A DNA stretch of 6,522 nucleotides from an uncultured Bacilli bacterium (GTDB taxonomy: Bacteria; Bacillota_I; Bacilli_A; RF39; UBA660): assembly GCA_947623645.1 (NCBI GenBank), contig CANQHK010000068.1, positions 1 through 6,522 on the forward strand, given 5' to 3'. Below are positions 5,220 through 6,522 of this stretch, piece by piece (position 1 is the stretch's first letter; each line of letters begins with the position of its first letter). The notes under the pieces are model-generated. The model saw nothing but the letters and a program-made list of their open reading frames with translations, had not been told where the DNA came from and did not search any database. A program made the position numbers and the translations under genes.

Positions 5220-6371
5220 TTATTTTTGAAGAACTTTTTCCTCACTAGATTCTTCCTTTTCATTTTTCAAATTTTCATAAATTGATAAATGTAATCCTTC
5301 ATCTTCTTCCATTAACCAACCAAGAAATTCAGTCGGAAAATAATCATCCTTAATTTTTAGATTATAACAAACAGTTGGAAGAGTAGAAATCTGAATCCAG
5401 TCATCAACACTAAGTTTGTAATAATTTTCAATGAATTTCTTTTCTTCATCACTATATTTCTTCTTATCTAAAAAGGAATAAAATACTTCATTTGCATTTT
5501 TTCTTGCACTATAATAACTTTCTCTTAATACAGAATCCACCTCACCAAACTTTTGGTCTTCTGGAACATTTAAGTGGTACTCTTTATAATCATTATAAGA
5601 ATCTGCAACATCCTGTAAGTTTTCAAGAAGTCGCCAAGCATCTTCTTCACTTGTATTTTCGGATAACTTTTGAATAAGAATCTGTGGATCTTTTTTAGAA
5701 AATGCTTCCAAAACAACTTCCGGACTTGTCATTTCGATAACGCACTCTGTCATAAATACAGGAATTCTTTTTTCAGGAAGAGGAATACCGCTCAAATCTT
5801 CTTCCGAAATATCTGTATATTCAGTATAGAGAAGGTATGGTAAACCAATCTGTAAAAAGGTTAACCGGCTATCATCAAATCCTCCACTAAAATCATATGC
5901 ATAATAAGAAATAGAATCTATAACACTTCTATCTTTAATTTTAATAACATTTTCTGATTTCTTATAATAAGACGTCGTATCTTCTTGTTCTTGTTCTATA
6001 ACATCAATGGAAAAAAGTTGATTGCATAAAGAATCTACATCTAAGTAAAAATTTTCATCAACATATTGTTGAATTTTAAAAAAATTATTTTTTTCTTCAT
6101 TGGTTAAATTTTCATTATTTAAAATAGCTTGATAAACTTTTTCAAAATTTTCACTTCTATTAGAAGGTTCAATAAGTTCAACAACTTCTTTTTGAACATT
6201 TTCTAAAACATCTTCCTCTTTTACCTCTAAATCTTCTTCTATTTCCTCTTCCACAACAGTATCTATATTTTTAGAATCTTCTTTATCCAAAACAAAATAA
6301 CTACCTGTTAAAACAAAAGTAAGAAAAATAGCAAGTACCTTTGGATTATATTTTAAATTTTTTATTTTCAT
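5220..6371 (-). CDS. Membrane-anchored extracellular protein, possible inactive zinc-metallopeptidase relative
   Basis: A 383-residue protein with a short Lys-rich N-terminus, one hydrophobic helix (about 11-29) and no lipobox cysteine, so it is probably anchored by an uncleaved signal with the rest outside. A very acidic linker (about 30-68) precedes the folded part. The region 140-255 reads like a family of Bacillota secreted gluzincin-type peptidases: NVIKIKD, then a helix where HExxH is expected but YYAYD (156-160) stands, then FLQIGLPYLLYTEY (172-185) where relatives carry an Asn-Glu-Gly, then a segment resembling their Val-Val-Leu-Glu-Ala-Phe helix (219-224). If this alignment by eye is right, all three zinc ligands are lost and the protein is a non-enzymatic relative. 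I do not know its role. GAGGAGG with 8 nt spacing fixes the start. It is monocistronic, with its own promoter and terminator. The coding call is firm; the family call is weak. Confidence 0.9.
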   Translation of the reverse strand: MKIKNLKYNPKVLAIFLTFVLTGSYFVLDKEDSKNIDTVVEEEIEEDLEVKEEDVLENVQKEVVELIEPSNRSENFEKVYQAILNNENLTNEEKNNFFKIQQYVDENFYLDVDSLCNQLFSIDVIEQEQEDTTSYYKKSENVIKIKDRSVIDSISYYAYDFSGGFDDSRLTFLQIGLPYLLYTEYTDISEEDLSGIPLPEKRIPVFMTECVIEMTSPEVVLEAFSKKDPQILIQKLSENTSEEDAWRLLENLQDVADSYNDYKEYHLNVPEDQKFGEVDSVLRESYYSARKNANEVFYSFLDKKKYSDEEKKFIENYYKLSVDDWIQISTLPTVCYNLKIKDDYFPTEFLGWLMEEDEGLHLSIYENLKNEKEESSEEKVLQK

Positions 6372-6401
6372 AGAAAATTCCTCCTCAAAAAAACTGCACT
6401 T

Positions 6402-6430
6402 ATAATAGCACAGTATTATAAAAAAGACAA
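6402..6430 (-). promoter_or_regulatory. Promoter of the 383-residue exported-protein gene, extended -10
   Basis: On the minus strand TTGTCT (6430-6425) and TATTAT (6407-6402) are separated by 17 nt, and TGC directly before the -10 makes an extended -10 element. The expected start is near 6395, giving a leader of about 25 nt that contains the GAGGAGG ribosome binding site. A perfect TATAAT at 6420-6415 lies within the spacer but has no good -35 partner. Confidence 0.65.
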
Positions 6431-6462
6431 GAAAGATTATAGTTCATGTTAATCCTTTTTTA

Positions 6463-6496
6463 AAATTTCACCATATCATTATTAGAAATTTCACCA
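6463..6496. repeat. Pair of 11-bp direct repeats upstream of the exported-protein promoter
   Basis: The sequence aaatttcacca occurs at 6463-6473 and 6486-6496, 23 bp apart start to start, about two helical turns. They lie 33 bp or more upstream of the -35 box. They could be a paired regulator site, but the minus strand is also open here (6522-6460, ending TAA), so they may lie in the tail of a gene that begins outside the window. Confidence 0.45.
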
Positions 6497-6522
6497 AACT
6501 TATGTTGTATAATATTTCGTTG

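Noticed and set aside
6400..6447. 15-codon ORF (start 6447) with a weak AAAGGA upstream
   Set aside because: It runs through the -35 and -10 of the exported-protein promoter and would be untranscribed from it; more likely chance than a leader peptide.

Overview
The window looks like chromosome from an AT-rich Bacillota-type bacterium, probably an uncultured gut member of the Bacilli/RF39-like lineages; the lineage is an inference. The evidence is the low GC content, strong AGGAGG-type ribosome binding sites, a PASTA kinase, and the classic order rlmN - PP2C phosphatase - PASTA kinase - rsgA. TGA is a stop (phosphatase gene, leader ORF) and TGG encodes Trp, so the standard bacterial code applies and this is not a Mycoplasma/Spiroplasma code-4 genome. 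Every gene I can support is on the minus strand, so transcription runs from high to low coordinates.

Right part (6522 to 5174): a promoter with an extended -10 drives a 383-residue membrane-anchored exported protein that ends at a clear rho-independent terminator. I read it tentatively as an inactive relative of a zinc-metallopeptidase family, with the HExxH and following Glu positions replaced.

Middle part (5142 to 3822): a compact accessory transcription unit with its own promoter and terminator. It holds an 11-codon leader ORF with a perfect ribosome binding site, an Rpn-family PD-(D/E)XK nuclease of 302 residues, and a separate 73-residue ORF paralogous to the C-terminal quarter of that same nuclease. 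The small ORF begins exactly at the position matching an internal Met of the nuclease, which itself has an internal Shine-Dalgarno sequence 5' of it. In E. coli, Rpn nucleases are inhibited by small C-terminal proteins made from internal starts, so this locus may carry the inhibitor both intragenically and as a stand-alone gene. This is the most interesting part of the window.

Left part (3773 to 1): a housekeeping operon. A near-consensus sigma-A promoter starts rlmN (23S rRNA/tRNA m2A methyltransferase), followed with 1-nt, overlapping and 8-nt junctions by a PP2C Ser/Thr phosphatase, a PASTA-domain Ser/Thr kinase and the 5' end of rsgA (ribosome-assembly GTPase), which runs off the window. 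Kinase and phosphatase form an antagonistic signalling pair for cell-wall state; rlmN and rsgA act on the ribosome.

No stretch over 300 bases lacks a gene. The intergenic gaps (3727-3897, 5093-5219, 6372-6522) hold the promoters, terminators and short repeats listed. I saw no rRNA, tRNA, CRISPR array or insertion sequence ends.
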